From an uncultured Prevotella sp. (GTDB lineage: Bacteria; Bacteroidota; Bacteroidia; Bacteroidales; Bacteroidaceae): DNA of 47,858 nt. This document shows, piece after piece, positions 15,825 through 25,005 of this stretch. Made by a program: the position numbers and the translations under genes. Location of the stretch: NCBI GenBank assembly GCA_946403845.1, contig CAMJBL010000016.1, positions 1 through 47,858 of the forward strand, given 5' to 3'. Under the pieces are notes generated by a model. That model saw only the letters and a program-made list of their open reading frames with translations, had not been told where the DNA came from and did not search any database. Within the stretch, counting starts at the first letter, position 1. Every line of letters begins with the position of its first letter.

Positions 15825-16709
15825 ATGATAGACAAGATTATGTCGAACGAACAAAAATCCAACACAAAAATCATTCGCAACGAGAAGTTTGGTGGCGAAC
15901 GACCTCTGTTTGCCACCCATGATCTAAGATTGGAGAATGTTACCATTACAGACGGTGAATCAGGCATCAAGCAATGTCAGAACATCGAAGCCTACGACTG
16001 CAAATTCTATGGCAAATATCCCTGGTGGCATGTCGACGGCGCAAAGATCGACAACTGTTACTTCGCCGAAGGCTCCCGCTCAGCCATCTGGTATACCAAC
16101 GACCTGGTGATGACCAACTCGCGCATTGACGGACCTAAGTTTTTCCGTGAGATGAAAAACCTGACACTCGAGAATGTAGAGATTACCGATGCTGACGAGA
16201 CATTTTGGAAAGTAGACGGAATCCGCATCAAGAACGTAAAACTGCATGGGGGCACCTACCCTTTCATGTTTTCTCAGAACATCTTTGTCGAGGGGTTGGA
16301 GAGCGACTCGAAATACGTGTTCCAATACTGCAAGAACGTGGAGATTCACCATGCAAACATCTTAACAAAAGACTCTTTTTGGGAGTGCGAGAACGTTGTT
16401 ATCTTTGATTCCACACTTGATGGAGAATATCTGGCCTGGCACTCGAGAAACGTACGATTGGTAAATTGCCACCTCGCCGGTGAGCAGCTACTCTGCTATA
16501 CGGACAATCTGGTGCTCGAGAATTGTACCATCGATCCTATGTGCGACCGTATGTTTGAGTATTCCACCGTTGAGGCTGATATCCGTGGGCATATTGAAAA
16601 TATCAAAAATCCGACATCCGGTCATATTATCGCCGATAGCATTGGCAGTATCACCATAGATGAGAATGTGCAGGATCCGAATGATTGTGTAATTGAAGTT
16701 AGGAAATAA
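15825..16709 (+). CDS. DUF3737 family right-handed beta-helix protein
   Basis: 294 residues, no signal peptide. It starts with the family hallmark F-G-G-E-R-P-L-F-A and continues as short beta-helix rungs, each with a pattern such as K-I-D-N-C-Y-F or L-E-N-V-E-I-T. DUF3737 proteins are cytoplasmic-looking beta-helices of unknown function, common in gut anaerobes. Starts at 15825 (M-I-D-K-I-M) and 15840 (M-S-N-E-Q) are both possible; 15825 fits the promoter distance. The C-S lyase gene follows after 4 nt, so both probably form an operon. Frequent Trp, Tyr and Asn on the rungs could mark a ligand-binding face (inference). Confidence 0.85.
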   Translation: MIDKIMSNEQKSNTKIIRNEKFGGERPLFATHDLRLENVTITDGESGIKQCQNIEAYDCKFYGKYPWWHVDGAKIDNCYFAEGSRSAIWYTNDLVMTNSRIDGPKFFREMKNLTLENVEITDADETFWKVDGIRIKNVKLHGGTYPFMFSQNIFVEGLESDSKYVFQYCKNVEIHHANILTKDSFWECENVVIFDSTLDGEYLAWHSRNVRLVNCHLAGEQLLCYTDNLVLENCTIDPMCDRMFEYSTVEADIRGHIENIKNPTSGHIIADSIGSITIDENVQDPNDCVIEVRK

Positions 16710-16713
16710 GGAG

Positions 16714-17871
16714 ATGAGTAAATTTGATTTTGATGAATTGGTAGAGAGGAGGGGCACAGGGTGTGTAAAATGGGATGAGATGGCAGATGCCGATATCATT
16801 CCCCTCTGGGTGGCAGATATGGACTTCAAGGCTGCACCCGCCATCCAACAAGCCATCTGTCAACGTGCAGAACATGGTATCTTCGGTTATACCTTCGTGG
16901 GTGACGAGTATTACGAGGCTGTTATCTCGTGGTTCCAACGACGACATGATTGGACTATCCATCGCGAGGAGATTCTCTATACCACAGGAGTTGTGCCCGC
17001 GATGAGCGTCGCCATCAAGGCCCTTACCATGCCAGGCGAGAAAGTACTTATCCTCTCACCCGACTACAATTGTTTCTTCTCGTCCGTCCGCAACAACGGC
17101 TGCGAGGTGCTCGAAACGATCTTGCATCGTATTGGCGACACTTTCGAAATTGATTGGGACGATTTCGAGACGAAATGCGCTGACGAAAAGACGACCGTTT
17201 TCCTGCTTTGCAACCCCCATAACCCTTGCGGTCGTGTGTGGACAAAGGCGGAATTGATGCAGATGAACGATCTCTGCATGAAACATGGCGTAAAGGTGGT
17301 GAGCGATGAAATCCACTGCGAACTCGTCATGCCCGGCTATCAGTACCAGCCTTTCGCTGCAGTCAGCGAAGCATGCCGCCAGAATTGCGTCATTCTCAAT
17401 TCGCCCTCCAAGTCGTTTAATATTGCCGGTTTGCAGGCTGCCAATATCATCTGTGCCCGACCTGATTGGCGTCGCCGACTGGATCGCGCCATCAACATCA
17501 ACGAAGTATGCGACCTGAATCCCTTTGGTCCTGTGGGCCTCATCGCAGCCTATAATGAGAGCGAAGACTGGCTCGATGCCCTCAACGAATACCTCTGGGG
17601 CAACTACCAAGCGCTCTGTGACTTTGCAGCCGCCCATCTTCCCCAATGGAAAATCAGCAAGTTGGAGGGCACTTATCTCCCTTGGATCGACATCACGGCA
17701 ACAGGTATGACATCACAGGCTTACTGCGACCTTCTCTATACCAAGGCCAAAGTCTGGGTGAATCCTGGCACAATGTACGGTCCTTGTTCCGGAGAGGGGT
17801 ATATCCGCCTAAACATCGCCTGCCCACGTTCCCGCCTACTCGAAGCATTGGAGCGAATAGAAAAGGCCTGA
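16714..17871 (+). CDS. MalY/PatB-type PLP-dependent C-S lyase / aminotransferase
   Basis: 385 residues, fold type I PLP enzyme. It opens with F-D-F-D-E-L-V-E-R-R-G-T, then P-L-W-V-A-D-M-D-F, typical of the MalY/PatB branch. Other marks are N-P-H-N-P-C-G-R, S-D-E-I-H-C-E-L, and the Schiff-base Lys in S-P-S-K-S-F-N-I-A-G. The C-terminal arginine is in I-R-L-N-I-A. Members cleave cystathionine or cysteine to pyruvate, ammonia and a thiol; some act as aminotransferases. An ATG at 16693 would overlap the upstream gene. 16714 is preferred because it precedes the conserved N-terminus and has GGAG just upstream. Second gene of an operon with DUF3737. Confidence 0.9.
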   Translation: MSKFDFDELVERRGTGCVKWDEMADADIIPLWVADMDFKAAPAIQQAICQRAEHGIFGYTFVGDEYYEAVISWFQRRHDWTIHREEILYTTGVVPAMSVAIKALTMPGEKVLILSPDYNCFFSSVRNNGCEVLETILHRIGDTFEIDWDDFETKCADEKTTVFLLCNPHNPCGRVWTKAELMQMNDLCMKHGVKVVSDEIHCELVMPGYQYQPFAAVSEACRQNCVILNSPSKSFNIAGLQAANIICARPDWRRRLDRAININEVCDLNPFGPVGLIAAYNESEDWLDALNEYLWGNYQALCDFAAAHLPQWKISKLEGTYLPWIDITATGMTSQAYCDLLYTKAKVWVNPGTMYGPCSGEGYIRLNIACPRSRLLEALERIEKA

Positions 17872-17881
17872 TGACTGACTA

Positions 17882-17909
17882 ATCCCCCCGCATAGCGGAG
17901 GGATTTTTT
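17882..17909 (+). terminator. Rho-independent terminator after the C-S lyase gene
   Basis: A 10-bp stem with one C-A mismatch and a 3-nt loop (ATA), followed by six T, 10 nt after the stop codon. Confidence 0.88.
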
Positions 17910-17941
17910 GTGTTTTATTTGGTATTTCCCTTAGTTATTCG

Positions 17942-17949
17942 TACCTTTG
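17942..17949 (+). promoter_or_regulatory. -7 box for the miaB-ABC-LtaS operon
   Basis: TACCTTTG, 19 nt before the miaB ATG. No other box is seen until after the third LtaS-like gene. Confidence 0.75.
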
Positions 17950-17968
17950 CACCCAAAATTAGCAAGAC

Positions 17969-19294
17969 ATGAAGAAATTATATATCGAAACCTATGGCTG
18001 TCAGATGAATGTGGCGGACTCGGAGGTAGTGGCTTCGGTGATGCAAATGGCTGGCTACGAGACCACCGAAAGCCTCGATGATGCTGACGCAGTGTTTCTG
18101 AACACCTGTTCGGTGAGGGATAATGCCGAGCAGAAGATTTATCATCGATTAGAAGCGCTCGCGGCCCTCCGTCGCAAGCGTCCTTTGATTATTGGTGTTT
18201 TGGGATGTATGGCAGAAAGGGCACAGAAGGATCTGTTGGAAAACCATCATTGTGACCTCGTAGCAGGCCCAGACGCCTACCTGAGTCTGCCAGACCTGAT
18301 TGCTCAGGCCGAGACAGGCCACAAGGCAATAAATATTGAATTATCGACGACAGAGACCTATAAGGACATTGTGCCCCAGCGCATCGGACTGGGTCATAAG
18401 ATTGGTGGCTTTGTGAGCATCATGCGTGGTTGCAACAATTTCTGCCACTACTGCATTGTGCCATATACCAGAGGGCGTGAACGGAGCCGCGATGTAGAGA
18501 GTATCCTCAAGGAGGTGAGAGATCTGAGAGACCGCGGGTTTAAGGAGGTGACGCTATTGGGACAGAATGTGAATTCGTATAGGAGTCAGGAGACAGGAAA
18601 TAGGAGTCAGGAGACGGATTTCCCGGCACTTCTGCGTCGCGTGGCAGAGGAAGCACCTGAAATGAGAGTGCGCTTTACCACCTCGCACCCTAAGGACATG
18701 AGTGACGACACATTGCGAGTTATCGCCGAAATGCCAAACGTATGCAAGCATATCCATCTGCCTGTTCAGAGTGGTTCTGACCGAATCCTGAAACTGATGA
18801 ACCGCAAATATACCCGCGAGTGGTATCTGGACCGCGTGAGGGCTATCGGCGAGATTATCCCCGGCTGTGGCTTGTCGACGGACATTTTCGTAGGCTATCA
18901 CTCAGAAACAGAGGAAGACCACCAACTCTCATTAGACCTGATGCGCGAGGTGGGCTATGACTCCGCCTTTATGTTTAAATACTCAGAACGGCCAGGCACA
19001 TACGCTTCAAAACATCTGCCCGACGATGTGCCTGAGGAGGAGAAGATCCGTCGACTAAACGAGCTCATTGCCTTACAGACGGAAATTTCTGCCCAACAAA
19101 ACAAAAAAGACGAAGGCAAGACCTTCGATGTGCTTGTAGAAGGTTTCTCAAAACGTTCCAGAGAACAACTCTGTGGCCGTACGGAGCAGAATAAAATGGT
19201 GGTATTCAATAAGGGTAGCCATCATATCGGAGAAACCGTTAAGGTTAAGATTTCTGGTTCAACCAGTGCAACATTATTTGGAGAAGAAGTATGA
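17969..19294 (+). CDS. miaB: tRNA-2-methylthio-N6-dimethylallyladenosine synthase MiaB
   Basis: 441 residues. Radical-SAM methylthiotransferase that adds a methylthio group to i6A37 of tRNAs reading UNN codons. The N-terminal UPF0004 domain has E-T-Y-G-C-Q-M-N, N-T-C-S-V-R and G-C-M-A-E for the auxiliary cluster. The radical-SAM cluster is C-N-N-F-C-H-Y-C with I-V-P-Y-T-R-G-R-E-R-S-R after it. TRAM is at the C-terminus (about 380-441). Between L-L-G-Q-N-V-N-S-Y and the next conserved block a 7-bp array adds R-S-Q-E-T-G-N-R-S-Q-E-T in the variable loop. The stop overlaps the ABC transporter start (ATGA). Confidence 0.96.
   Translation: MKKLYIETYGCQMNVADSEVVASVMQMAGYETTESLDDADAVFLNTCSVRDNAEQKIYHRLEALAALRRKRPLIIGVLGCMAERAQKDLLENHHCDLVAGPDAYLSLPDLIAQAETGHKAINIELSTTETYKDIVPQRIGLGHKIGGFVSIMRGCNNFCHYCIVPYTRGRERSRDVESILKEVRDLRDRGFKEVTLLGQNVNSYRSQETGNRSQETDFPALLRRVAEEAPEMRVRFTTSHPKDMSDDTLRVIAEMPNVCKHIHLPVQSGSDRILKLMNRKYTREWYLDRVRAIGEIIPGCGLSTDIFVGYHSETEEDHQLSLDLMREVGYDSAFMFKYSERPGTYASKHLPDDVPEEEKIRRLNELIALQTEISAQQNKKDEGKTFDVLVEGFSKRSREQLCGRTEQNKMVVFNKGSHHIGETVKVKISGSTSATLFGEEV
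18581..18615. repeat. 7-bp array (unit AGGAGTC) inside miaB
   Basis: Five heptamers AGGAGTC/AGGAGAC/AGGAAAT. They encode the repeated peptide R-S-Q-E-T in a loop where MiaB proteins vary in length. Confidence 0.88.
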
Positions 19295-21120
19295 AAGAAT
19301 TCTTAAACGTACTCAGGCGGTTTGTGCCGCCATACAAGAAATACCTGGTGCTGTCGGTGGTGTTTAACATCCTCTCAGCCATCCTCAACATATTCTCGTT
19401 TGCGGCCCTGATCCCCATCTTGCAGATCCTCTTCCAAACGAGCGACGCAGAAACTGCTACCAGTCTGATGGCATGGGATTGGACCAACATACAGACTGTG
19501 CTGATGAACAACATGAACTACTATGTGAATGGTCTGATTGCCGAGTGGGGACAGACCACTACGCTGCTTTTCATCGGTCTGTTCCTGGCTGTGACCACGT
19601 TCCTGAAAACGGGTGCTTATTTCCTCTCTGCCGCTACTATCATCCCCATCCGAACAGGTGTGGTGCGCGACATCCGCAATCAGGTGTACCAGAAGATTAC
19701 TTCATTGCCCCTCGGTTTCTTCTCAGAAGAGCGCAAAGGCGACATTATCGCCCGTATGAGTGGCGATGTACAGGAGATAGAGAACTCCATCATGTCGAGT
19801 TTGGAAATGCTCTTTAAGAACCCGATTCTCATCATCAGCTACTTCGCAGCATTATTGTTTATCTCTTGGCAATTGACACTCTTCACGCTGGCCATCGTAC
19901 CCATCATGGGCTGGTTCATGGGTTGGGTTGGCCGTAAGTTGAAACAGGACTCCATTAAGGCTCAGGCCCTCTGGAGCGACACCATGAGTCAGGTAGAGGA
20001 AACACTCGGTGGTCTGCGTATTATCAAGGCTTTTTGTGCCGAAGGAAAGATGAACCGTCGATTTGACCAGATCAATACAGCCTACCGTAATGATATCATG
20101 AGAGTGAACATCCGACAGTCGTCGGCACACCCCATGAGTGAGTTCCTGGGAACCATCATGATTGTAATTGTACTCTGGTTCGGTGGTGTGCTTGTACTTA
20201 ACACCCACACTCTTTCTGGTCCGATTTTCATCTACTACATGGTGATGCTCTACTCTATCATCAATCCGTTGAAAGACTTCTCGAAAGCCGGTTATAACAT
20301 CCCTAAGGGTTTGGCTTCTATGGAGCGTGTCGATAAGATTCTGATGGCAGAGAACACAATCAAGGAAGTGACAAGACCAAAGCGCCTACCCAGTTTTGAG
20401 AACCAGATTGAGTTTAAAAATGTATCGTTTAGATATGGGGAGCAGTGGATTCTCAAGGATATTAATCTGACGATTCCCAAGGGTAAGACCATCGCCATTG
20501 TAGGACAGAGCGGCAGTGGTAAGTCGACACTCGTCGACCTCATTCCCCGTTACTACGATGTTCAGGAAGGTGAGGTGCTCATCGACGGCATAAATGTGAA
20601 GGATCTGGGTATCAACGACCTCAGACAACTCATCGGCAATGTTAACCAAGAGGCGATTCTCTTTAACGACTCGTTCAGGAATAATATTTCCTTTGGTGTC
20701 GACAATGCCACACAGGATCAGATCGAGGAAGCCGCCCGTATTGCCAATGCCTACGACTTTATCATGGCCTCGGAGGCGGAGTTTGACACGAATATCGGTG
20801 ATCGTGGTGGGAGGTTGAGCGGCGGACAACGTCAGCGCGTAAGCATCGCACGAGCCATTTTGAAGAACCCGCCTATCCTTATTCTCGACGAGGCCACTTC
20901 GGCCCTTGACACAGAGAGTGAGCGATTAGTACAGGACGCTTTGGAGCGGTTGATGAAGACACGTACAACGGTAGCCATCGCCCACCGTCTATCAACGATT
21001 AAGAATGCCGACGAGATCTGTGTGCTGCATGAAGGCCGCATCGTGGAGCGTGGTACGCACGACGAACTGCTGAATATTGACGGATACTATAAGAAATTGC
21101 ATGAAATGCAGCAAGTCTAA
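19291..21120 (+). CDS. MsbA-like ABC transporter (fused permease and ATPase)
   Basis: 609 residues, type IV (exporter) ABC half-transporter. Six membrane helices in the first 320 residues, with a long first periplasmic loop. The ATPase follows (about 365-600): Walker A G-Q-S-G-S-G-K-S-T (near 405), Q loop V-N-Q-E, signature L-S-G-G-Q, Walker B I-L-I-L-D-E-A and switch His in I-A-H-R-L-S-T. The family flips lipid A, glycolipids or exports hydrophobic compounds. Its place before three LtaS-like phosphotransferase genes suggests envelope lipid or glycolipid export (inference). It starts inside the miaB stop and is followed after 3 nt by the first LtaS-like gene. Confidence 0.9.
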   Translation: MKEFLNVLRRFVPPYKKYLVLSVVFNILSAILNIFSFAALIPILQILFQTSDAETATSLMAWDWTNIQTVLMNNMNYYVNGLIAEWGQTTTLLFIGLFLAVTTFLKTGAYFLSAATIIPIRTGVVRDIRNQVYQKITSLPLGFFSEERKGDIIARMSGDVQEIENSIMSSLEMLFKNPILIISYFAALLFISWQLTLFTLAIVPIMGWFMGWVGRKLKQDSIKAQALWSDTMSQVEETLGGLRIIKAFCAEGKMNRRFDQINTAYRNDIMRVNIRQSSAHPMSEFLGTIMIVIVLWFGGVLVLNTHTLSGPIFIYYMVMLYSIINPLKDFSKAGYNIPKGLASMERVDKILMAENTIKEVTRPKRLPSFENQIEFKNVSFRYGEQWILKDINLTIPKGKTIAIVGQSGSGKSTLVDLIPRYYDVQEGEVLIDGINVKDLGINDLRQLIGNVNQEAILFNDSFRNNISFGVDNATQDQIEEAARIANAYDFIMASEAEFDTNIGDRGGRLSGGQRQRVSIARAILKNPPILILDEATSALDTESERLVQDALERLMKTRTTVAIAHRLSTIKNADEICVLHEGRIVERGTHDELLNIDGYYKKLHEMQQV

Positions 21121-21123
21121 GGA

Positions 21124-22935
21124 ATGACGGCGCGAGTCAATTATCTCATCAAAACCTATTTGTGGACGATCGTTGTGTTTGTCGTCGCGAAAATGGTCTT
21201 TATGGTCTGCTGCCATAAAGGACATGCATTCGGCTTTGGTAACGTGTGGGATGTCATTTGGCACGGACTGACGCTTGACCTGTCGACAGCGCTCTATTTC
21301 CTGATACTGCCTTTCGTGCTTGTTATCATCAGTCTGTGGTGGACGCATCGGGTGCTGAGCCGGATTAGCATGATTTATTTCATCATCATTGCCATCGCCT
21401 TCGCCCTGGCATTTGTGGCCGACACAAGTCTCTATCCTTTTTGGAACTACAAGCTCGATGCCTCATGCCTGCAATACCTCGAAACGCCTTCTGAGGCAAC
21501 AGCCAGCGTATCGACGGGCTATCTTTTAGTCAGGCTAGTAATCCTAGTCATACTAGTCTGGCTAGTCTGGCAAGGCTATCCCAAGCTGAGCCTCAAACCC
21601 ATCCTGAAAGGCCAGCGTATATTATTCACTATCCTCTTTTTACTATTCACTCCTTTGGTTGTAATTGGCATCAGAGGAGGATTGGGAGAATCGACAACGA
21701 ATGTAGGACAGGTTTATTACTCTCAAAACCAGTTCCTGAACCATTCAGCCGTGAACCCCGTATTCAGTTTTCTTGCCTCGTTGGAAAAAACCGCCAACTA
21801 CGTACCTGACTACAACTTCATGGAGGAATCAGAGCGCGCCCGACTCATGGAGGGGCTTTACTTCACCGACAGCACGGAGTCTGACACACTATTGAAGACA
21901 CAACGGCCCAACATTATCGTGATACTCTTGGAGAGTTGCGGGGGCATATTCACAGAGGATATCGGCAAGCGCAGCGACATCATGCCCCACCTGAACCAAC
22001 TGACAAAAGAGGGTGTCTACTTCGCCAATTTCTATGCCAACTCCTATCGTACGGATCGTGGTACGCTCTGTACCTGGAGCGGTTTCCCCTCATTTCCGCG
22101 TTCCTCGGTAATGAAGATGCCAGCCAAGACCCGTCTGTTGCCAGGCATCGCCCAGTCGCTCAGACATGAGGGCTACTATACCGCCTACCTCTATGGCGGT
22201 GACATCAACTTCACCAACATGCGCAGCTATCTGGTGACGACTGGCTTCGAGCAGCTGCACTGGAAAAAAGACTACACCAGTGAGGAACAAAGCACTTCAG
22301 AATGGGGTGTGCGCGATGATATTACCTTTGCCACGCTGGGTGATATGGTCAGACAACAGCAACCACCCTTCCTCATCGGCTATTCGACACTGAGCAGCCA
22401 TGAGCCATGGGATGTGCCCACCCATCGTCTAGACGATGAGATACTCAACGCTTTCAACTATCTGGACGAGTGCATCGGCAACTTCATCAGCGAAATGAAG
22501 AAGACGCCACAGTGGGACAACCTGTTGGTCATCATGCTGCCCGATCACGGCTTCTCTTACCTCGGTGTGGGCGAGGAGCACGAAATGCACGACCATGTGC
22601 CCATGCTCTGGTTAGGCGGTGCCATCAAAACGCCACGACGCATCGAACAGCTGTGCAACCAGACTGACCTGCCCGCCACGTTGTTGGGACAATTAGGCTT
22701 TGTCCACAATGATTACCGTTTCAGTCGCGACGTGATGAGCAAGAGTTATCAATATCCTTTCGCCGTTCACACTTATAATAACGGCATTACGATGAGGGAC
22801 AGTACGGGATTTGCGGTATTCGACCTGAACGCCAACCGCATCATTGTGGATAAGAGTAGCGACAGTGAGGTGCTATTAAAAAAGGGAAAGGCTATTTTGC
22901 AGACAGCTGCGAAGGAATTAAGGGAGTTAAAGTGA
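21124..22935 (+). CDS. LtaS-like sulfatase-fold phosphotransferase, paralogue 1
   Basis: 603 residues. About five N-terminal membrane helices (up to about residue 180), then a periplasmic alkaline phosphatase/sulfatase-fold domain (about 255-560). Metal and active-site elements: I-L-L-E-S-C-G-G, nucleophile Thr 314 in D-R-G-T-L-C, S-S-H-E-P-W, L-P-D-H-G-F and E-E-H-E-M-H-D. Such enzymes transfer phosphoglycerol or phosphoethanolamine from phospholipid head groups to glycans or lipid A; the exact donor is unknown. The helix at about 135-149 (L-V-R-L-V-I-L-V-I-L-V-W-L-V-W) is encoded by a 9-bp CTAG array. The gene follows the ABC exporter by 3 nt. The C-terminus (K-E-L-R-E-L-K) looks like a short 9-bp repeat remnant. 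Confidence 0.85.
   Translation: MTARVNYLIKTYLWTIVVFVVAKMVFMVCCHKGHAFGFGNVWDVIWHGLTLDLSTALYFLILPFVLVIISLWWTHRVLSRISMIYFIIIAIAFALAFVADTSLYPFWNYKLDASCLQYLETPSEATASVSTGYLLVRLVILVILVWLVWQGYPKLSLKPILKGQRILFTILFLLFTPLVVIGIRGGLGESTTNVGQVYYSQNQFLNHSAVNPVFSFLASLEKTANYVPDYNFMEESERARLMEGLYFTDSTESDTLLKTQRPNIIVILLESCGGIFTEDIGKRSDIMPHLNQLTKEGVYFANFYANSYRTDRGTLCTWSGFPSFPRSSVMKMPAKTRLLPGIAQSLRHEGYYTAYLYGGDINFTNMRSYLVTTGFEQLHWKKDYTSEEQSTSEWGVRDDITFATLGDMVRQQQPPFLIGYSTLSSHEPWDVPTHRLDDEILNAFNYLDECIGNFISEMKKTPQWDNLLVIMLPDHGFSYLGVGEEHEMHDHVPMLWLGGAIKTPRRIEQLCNQTDLPATLLGQLGFVHNDYRFSRDVMSKSYQYPFAVHTYNNGITMRDSTGFAVFDLNANRIIVDKSSDSEVLLKKGKAILQTAAKELRELK
21526..21570. repeat. 9-bp array (unit CTAGTNNNN) encoding a membrane helix
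   Basis: Five nonamers, TTAGTCAGG then four CTAGTNNNN. Reading frame CTA-GTC gives Leu-Val repeats that form part of a transmembrane segment of LtaS-like paralogue 1. Confidence 0.9.
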
Positions 22936-22954
22936 TATAAAAGGGACATTACCA

Positions 22955-25003
22955 ATGAATACGAAACGATTTGGATTGCTGGCACCATTGGGGGCTATGT
23001 TGGGAAACCTGGCCATTGCCTACGTGCTGTACTTCCTGGCAAGGATTATCTTCCTTCTGGTAAACTATAGTTATTTCGAACAGGGACTGACCTTCTCTCA
23101 CCTGATGGAGATGTTGGGCGGTGGACTCGTGTTCGACACCTCAGCCATTCTTGTGACTAACATCCCCTATATCGTATTGATGCTCCTGCCTTGGCATAGG
23201 AAAGAGAATCATACCTACCAGCAAATTTGCAAATGGGTATTCATCGTCATCAATGGTCTCGCCCTTGCCATCAACCTCTGCGATGCCGTCTATTTCCGCT
23301 ATACCATGCGACGGACGACAACCACCGTGTTCAGCGAGTTCTCGAACGAGGGGAATCTGGGTTCCATCTTCCTGACGGAAACCCTTCATCATTTTTATCT
23401 CGTCATCATCTTTGCAATCCTGATCTGGGGTGCATGGAAGTTATATATCAAGACCGGATTGGAGTGGAAACGTCTGCGTCCCTGGCCATACGCCTTCACC
23501 GTCCTGCTCTCTTTGGTCGCCTTTGCCCCGTTCGTGGTGGCAGGCATCCGAGGGGGCTTCACCACAGCCGTCCGACCCATTACCATCTCCAATGCCAACC
23601 AATACGTGAATCGCCCCATTGAGGCAGCTATGGTACTTAACACCCCCTTCTCGCTTTATCGCACCATTGGCAAGGCGGTATTCGTAGTGCCAGATTATTA
23701 TGCCGATGCGAAGAAGATGGAGGCCATCTATAGCCCTGTGCATGACCCAAGCCAGACGATACTGCCTAGTGACTCTAGTCAAACTAGCCCGGCTAGTCAG
23801 GCTAGCGAGGCTAGAGATTCTAGCTTTTCCAAAAAGAATATCGTTATTCTTATTGTCGAAAGTTTCGGCCGAGAATACATCGGCGCCCTCAACAAAACCC
23901 TTGAGAACGGCCACTACAAAGGCTATACCCCTTACGTCGACTCTCTCATCGCGAAGAGCGTCACCTTCAGCCACTCTTACTGCAATGGCCGAAAGAGCAT
24001 CGACGGCATGCCGAGTATCCTGTCGAGCATCCCGATGTTTGTAGAGCCTTTCTTCCTGACACCTGCCTCGATGAACCATGTGAGCGGCATCGCCTCTATC
24101 CTCGCAGCAGAGGGTTATCAGACGGCCTTCTTCCATGGCGCCCAGCGTGGATCGATGGGATTCCAGGCCTTTTCTCGCGCTACAGGTTTTCAGGAATACT
24201 ATGGGCGCGAGGATTATGATGCGGATACACGCTTTGGCGGTGACCAGGACTTCGATGGTATGTGGGCCATCTGGGACGAGCCTTTCCTGCAATACTATGC
24301 CACCAAGATGTCGGAAATGAGGGAACCTTTCATGACAGCCGTCTTCACCGCCAGCAGCCATCATCCCTACGCCATCCCTGAAAAATACAAAGACGTTTAT
24401 CCCGAGGAGGGCATCATCATCCATAAGTGCATCCGCTATACGGACATGGCCATCGGCAAGTTCTTCGAGAAAGCCAGTCGTGAGCCTTGGTTCAACAACA
24501 CCATCTTCGTGCTCACCAGCGATCACACAAACCTCTCCGACCATGCTTTCTACCAGACGGATCTTGGCGGTTTCTGCTCACCCATCATCATCTATGAGCC
24601 TGGCAATGCAGACCGTCAGCCAGAGATACAAGACAAGATTGCCCAGCAGATTGACATCCTACCCACGGTGATGGGAATGCTGCACTACCAGAAGCCCTAT
24701 TTCGGCTTTGGCATCGACGTACTGAACACCCCAGCCGAAGATACATGGGCTGTGAACTATCTGAACGGCACCTACCAATATGTGAAACAAGGCTATGTGC
24801 TTCAGTTCGATGGGCAGCAAAGCAAGGCACTCTATTCGTTAAATGATTCACTGATGAAGCACAATCTCATCAGTAATCATAAAGTTCAAAACTCAAAGCT
24901 CAAAGTTCAAAGTCAAGAAATGGAGAAGGAGCTGAAAGCCATCATCCAACAATATATGTCTCGCATGACGCAAGACAGACTGACAGTAAATAGTGAAAAG
25001 TGA
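22955..25003 (+). CDS. LtaS-like sulfatase-fold phosphotransferase, paralogue 2
   Basis: 682 residues with five N-terminal membrane helices, a linker and a sulfatase-fold domain (about 290-610). Active-site elements: V-E-S-F-G-R-E-Y, S348 in N-G-R-K-S-I-D (Ser at the position where paralogue 1 has Thr), S-S-H-H-P-Y and T-S-D-H-T-N. The linker (about 271-291) is a Ser-rich segment encoded by seven CTAG nonamers. Near the C-terminus a 7-bp array gives K-V-Q-N-S-K-L-K-V-Q-S-Q. It shares its domain order and C-terminus with paralogue 3, so they are a tandem duplication. The gene ends in a GTGA overlap with paralogue 3, where a 7-bp array supplies both the stop and the next start. Confidence 0.86.
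   Translation: MNTKRFGLLAPLGAMLGNLAIAYVLYFLARIIFLLVNYSYFEQGLTFSHLMEMLGGGLVFDTSAILVTNIPYIVLMLLPWHRKENHTYQQICKWVFIVINGLALAINLCDAVYFRYTMRRTTTTVFSEFSNEGNLGSIFLTETLHHFYLVIIFAILIWGAWKLYIKTGLEWKRLRPWPYAFTVLLSLVAFAPFVVAGIRGGFTTAVRPITISNANQYVNRPIEAAMVLNTPFSLYRTIGKAVFVVPDYYADAKKMEAIYSPVHDPSQTILPSDSSQTSPASQASEARDSSFSKKNIVILIVESFGREYIGALNKTLENGHYKGYTPYVDSLIAKSVTFSHSYCNGRKSIDGMPSILSSIPMFVEPFFLTPASMNHVSGIASILAAEGYQTAFFHGAQRGSMGFQAFSRATGFQEYYGREDYDADTRFGGDQDFDGMWAIWDEPFLQYYATKMSEMREPFMTAVFTASSHHPYAIPEKYKDVYPEEGIIIHKCIRYTDMAIGKFFEKASREPWFNNTIFVLTSDHTNLSDHAFYQTDLGGFCSPIIIYEPGNADRQPEIQDKIAQQIDILPTVMGMLHYQKPYFGFGIDVLNTPAEDTWAVNYLNGTYQYVKQGYVLQFDGQQSKALYSLNDSLMKHNLISNHKVQNSKLKVQSQEMEKELKAIIQQYMSRMTQDRLTVNSEK
23766..23828. 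repeat. 9-bp array (unit CTAGNNNNN), in coding sequence
   Basis: Seven consecutive nonamers, each starting CTAG. The frame is shifted relative to paralogue 1 (nCT-AGT), so the product is a Ser-rich linker (S-S-Q-T-S-P-A-S-Q-A-S) between membrane and catalytic domains. Confidence 0.92.
24883..24910. repeat. 7-bp array (unit AGTTCAA), in coding sequence
   Basis: Four heptamers AGTTCAA/AACTCAA/AGCTCAA/AGTTCAA plus a partial fifth. The array is identical in sequence to the one at 26859 in the next paralogue. Confidence 0.88.
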
Positions 25004-25005
25004 AG
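24985..25005. repeat. 7-bp array (unit AGTGAAA) across a stop/start junction
   Basis: Three heptamers AGTAAAT/AGTGAAA/AGTGAAG encode the last residues (V-N-S-E-K) and TGA stop of paralogue 2 and the GTG start of paralogue 3. Confidence 0.75.

Noticed and set aside
15680..15970. N-terminal extension of the kinase-less Cache sensor
   Set aside because: It lies upstream of the promoter box at 15724 and antisense to the DUF3737 gene.
23441..24544. 367-codon minus-strand open frame inside LtaS paralogue 2
   Set aside because: Antisense shadow with no domain, and the sense frame has intact catalytic motifs.
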